A stretch of 8,401 bases of DNA from JBEKCP01 sp050014815 (lineage in GTDB: Bacteria > Planctomycetota > Planctomycetia > Pirellulales > Thermoguttaceae), in assembly GCA_050014815.1 (NCBI GenBank), contig JBEKCP010000242.1, positions 1 through 8,401 of the forward strand. Reading direction: 5' to 3'. A model generated the notes under the pieces. The model made no database searches. It saw nothing but the letters and a program-made list of their open reading frames with translations, and was not told where the DNA came from. A program made the position numbers and the translations under genes. Shown here one piece after another: positions 6,356-8,401 of this stretch (position 1 is the stretch's first letter; the number at the start of each line of letters is the position of its first letter).

Positions 6356-7093
6356 CTATTTGTTGAACACCACATCGACGTTCTGCGCCGTCACGATTCG
6401 TACCGGCCCGAGCAGTCCAGATTCGGCCAGGGGCGCGTTGTTCGCAAGCTTGACCTGCCCACTGGTCCGCGTATAACGTTTCGCCGGGGGCAGGAGCCGG
6501 TCGCCGATCAAACGATTCGCCCACACATTGGCCACAACCACTTCCAACGTGTTTTCACCTGCCTTGACGGCGGATGTGATGTCCACGCGGAACGGCGGTT
6601 TCCAGAGAATACCAAGATCCTTGCCGTTGAGTTTCACTTGCGCCATCACCTGGACGTTGCCCAGGTCCAGGCACAAGCGGCGGTCCTTGCCCAACATCGC
6701 CGCCGGCACCGAGATCGTTTTTCGATACGTTGCCATGCCAGAGAAATACTTCACGCCGGTATCGTTGTGGTCGCTCCACGACATCAGCCTTTCCAGGGTC
6801 ACTCGTTGCGGCGCGCCCCAATCAGGCGGAAAAGACAATTCCCAGGGACCGGTGACCGGTATTGCCTCGGGGATGCCTTTCGCCTCAATGACGGCTGCCT
6901 TGCCGCCGGCGGTCTGCAACTCGTAACGGCCCGGCAACCAGGCCAGGACATCCACGCGGTTCTGCTGGCCCGCCAGCAATTCCACCGGCGGCCAGTCGGG
7001 CGCCGGTCCGCTCGGGTCGGCCGCCACGTTCGTCCCGTCTTTGGTCACGGCGATCAGCGGAGTGTTCTTGGCCGCCGGCCTCCGAAAGACAAC
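6356..7093 (-). pseudogene. GH106 alpha-L-rhamnosidase-like gene, C-terminal part
   Basis: About 245 codons reading leftwards in a different frame from the N-terminal part. The first recognisable residues, VVFRRPAAKNTPLIAVTKDG, match the end of the GH106 central region, so homology starts well before the first possible start codon, GTG 7048. Next come GPWELSFPPDWGAPQRVTLE and LMSWSDHNDTGVKYFSGMAT, then a galactose-binding-like beta-sandwich: YRKTISVP, DLGNVQVMAQVKLNGKDLG, LWKPPFRVDITSAVKAGENT, LEVVVANVWANRLIGD. The end VDVVFNK is a normal C-terminus. The part carries no signal peptide or catalytic core and has no credible ribosome binding site. Even if translated alone it would be only an accessory domain. 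Confidence 0.8.
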
Positions 7094-8337
7094 ATCGGCA
7101 CGTCGGCGCGCCCCGCGTAGGTCATGTCATCGCACGGCGTGCCGTCGTAGCCCTCGATCGAAAGGCGCAGTCCGTGCTGTCGCGCGAGCTTCCGCATGTG
7201 GCCCGCGTAGTTCTCGACAATCAGATCCGAGATCGTTTGCCGAAAATCCCACAAGAACCGCTCCGACACATCCGGGGTGTCAACCACTCGGCCAGTCAGG
7301 ATCGGCAGGAAGCGGAGCGGATCATAACCGCGCCGCCTCCGGAACTCCTCGCGAAACAGAGCCGACCAGTTCTGGGGCCCCGCTTCCCAACTGTCGATGT
7401 GCGTGGCCACGAGCGTCTTGCCGTCGCCGGCCAGCGGCCCCGCGTCGGCGATGAGTTGCGCCATGAGCGCTTGGAAATGCACGTCCAGCGCCTCCTTGCT
7501 GAACTTGTCGCACTCCAAACCGGCGCCTGTGGGTGAAACCAGGGCGCCGGTCGGCCGATAACCCAACCGCAGCACCGTCCACTTGCCCGCCGGCACGTCC
7601 CATACGAGGCGATCGTCCTTGTTCATCTGCGTCGTCAGATCGAGCAAACGGTCCGGTTGAATCATCTTACCCGGTTCCATCGCCGGGAACTTGCCCGGCG
7701 GCGCGATCAAGGCGGGCTTCATCGCCCCAAAACCCGAGCAATAGCAGCACTCGAATACGGCCTTCTCCTTGATCCGGGGGATTGGATTGACGCCGTCAGG
7801 CGTCGGAAAGGCCAACACCGCAATGTCGTGATAGTGGGATTCTTGGCCCGGTTGCGTTTGCGCGCCTCTCGGACGGGGCGGCCAAAGAAAACCCTCGGGT
7901 TGCTTGAGCACGTCCTCAAGACGCCGCGGCCCTTCGACGTTCGTTTCCGTCCAAACCACCTTCTGCGATGCCTTGTCGGGCGTGATCCACGACCCGCCAC
8001 TGCCCGACCAGCCGGGACCGTTATACATATCCAGTTCCATTCCGAGCCGGGCCATCTCCGAGACCGCGTACTTGAAGTTCTCCCGCCACTGGAGCGTCAA
8101 TGTCGGCGGTGCGCCCATGATGCATACGCCGTGGATGCCGACCCGTTTCATCGCCTCGAGATCAGCGGTAGCCCCTTCCTTGGACCAGCCCCCGCTCCAG
8201 ACCCAAAACACCCACGGCTTGGCGGAGTCGGGCGGACGGGTGAAGCCCGCTTCGAGACCTTGCTCCTCCGCGGTCGCGCCCGGCAACCACGCCGCCGGCG
8301 CCAGCGACACAAGCACAGTACAAACGAGCGTTTTCAC
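7054..8337 (-). pseudogene. GH106 alpha-L-rhamnosidase-like gene, N-terminal catalytic part, frameshifted
   Basis: Family GH106 enzymes release alpha-L-rhamnose from pectin-type and other rhamnosides. From GTG 8337 there is a signal peptide (VKTLVCTVLVSLAPAAWLPG, cleavage near ATA-EE). Family landmarks follow: FWVWSGGWSKEGATADLEAM, KRVGIHGVCIMG, YNGPGWSGSGGSWITPDKAS, GLECDKFSKEALDVHF, THIDSWEAGPQNW, EEFRRRRGYDP, SERFLWDFR, LSIEGYDG and YAGRADVPM. E318 (DSWE) and E395 (IEGY) are candidate catalytic acid and base, by analogy with the two essential glutamates reported for BT0986. After RADVPM the frame ends in 12 unrelated residues at 7054. GH106 proteins usually run to ~1000 residues or more; here about 415 plus 245 remain, so a central 350-500 residues are missing and the halves are out of frame. 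The frame extends back to 8379 without plausible protein. Confidence 0.85.
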
Positions 8338-8366
8338 GTCTTGAGCATGGCGATTCTCCGTTCCAT
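8334..8366 (-). other. Mini-ORF overlapping the GH106 start (GTGA overlap)
   Basis: ATG 8366 opens MERRIAMLKT and stops at TGA 8336-8334, which overlaps the GTG start (8337-8335) as GTGA. An internal ATG at 8348 has a well-spaced GGAG 7 bases upstream, whereas the GTG has none. This could be translational coupling. It could equally be a one-base deletion: adding one base after codon 4 would give MLKTVKTLVC..., an ordinary signal peptide. Confidence 0.35.
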
Positions 8367-8401
8367 GTGATTGCCACAACCCCGCAGCACATTATCGCGG
8401 T

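Noticed and set aside
6164..7120. 318-residue open frame on the plus strand
   Set aside because: Antisense to the GH106 C-terminal part; Arg/His-rich shadow without motifs.
1..8401. CRISPR array, tRNA/rRNA genes, insertion sequence or phage genes
   Set aside because: No regularly spaced repeats, no cloverleaf or rRNA core sequence, and no transposase, integrase or Cas motif in any frame.

Overview
The window is GC-rich (roughly 60-65% by eye) and bacterial. It carries mostly secreted proteins: two glycoside hydrolases (GH92 and GH106 types), a secreted beta-propeller-like protein and a small exported protein. A dispersed-type hairpin repeat, GGTGGGTCGAGCG..., lies directly after one stop codon. 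This mix suggests a polysaccharide-degrading member of the Planctomycetota/PVC group; that is inference, as there is no rRNA or phylogenetic marker. The chimeric and truncated genes would also fit a metagenome-assembled contig.

Layout. 62-2455 (+): an apparently intact secreted GH92 alpha-mannosidase-like enzyme. 2456-2944: a 489-base non-coding stretch with a possible promoter. 2945-4354 (+): an intact secreted protein with an SBBP-like beta-propeller signature. 4355-4560: a non-coding leader with predicted stem-loops. 4561-5726 (+): a chimera, made of a signal peptide in one frame, then in another frame a secreted-type beta-rich segment fused to succinyl-CoA synthetase alpha (SucD) lacking its first ~44 residues. 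5727-5802: a long imperfect inverted repeat. 5818-6060 (+): a short coding fragment of unknown family. On the minus strand, reading leftwards from the right edge, a GH106 alpha-L-rhamnosidase-like gene (8337 to 6356) has lost its middle and is out of frame. It is followed, with TAGGAG overlapping its stop, by a truncated secreted-protein gene (6346-6038).

How they fit together. The GH92 and GH106 enzymes would attack alpha-mannosides and alpha-L-rhamnosides of complex glycans outside the cytoplasm, so the window looks like part of a loose carbohydrate-use locus. SucD is a cytosolic TCA-cycle subunit and does not belong behind an export signal.

The main observation is that from about 4.56 kb to 7.1 kb nearly every gene is broken or joined to something else, whereas 0-4.4 kb is intact. 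Either this is a real deletion- or recombination-scarred region or it is an assembly artefact; read mapping across the junctions would decide. I see no convincing new defence, CRISPR or mobile system here.
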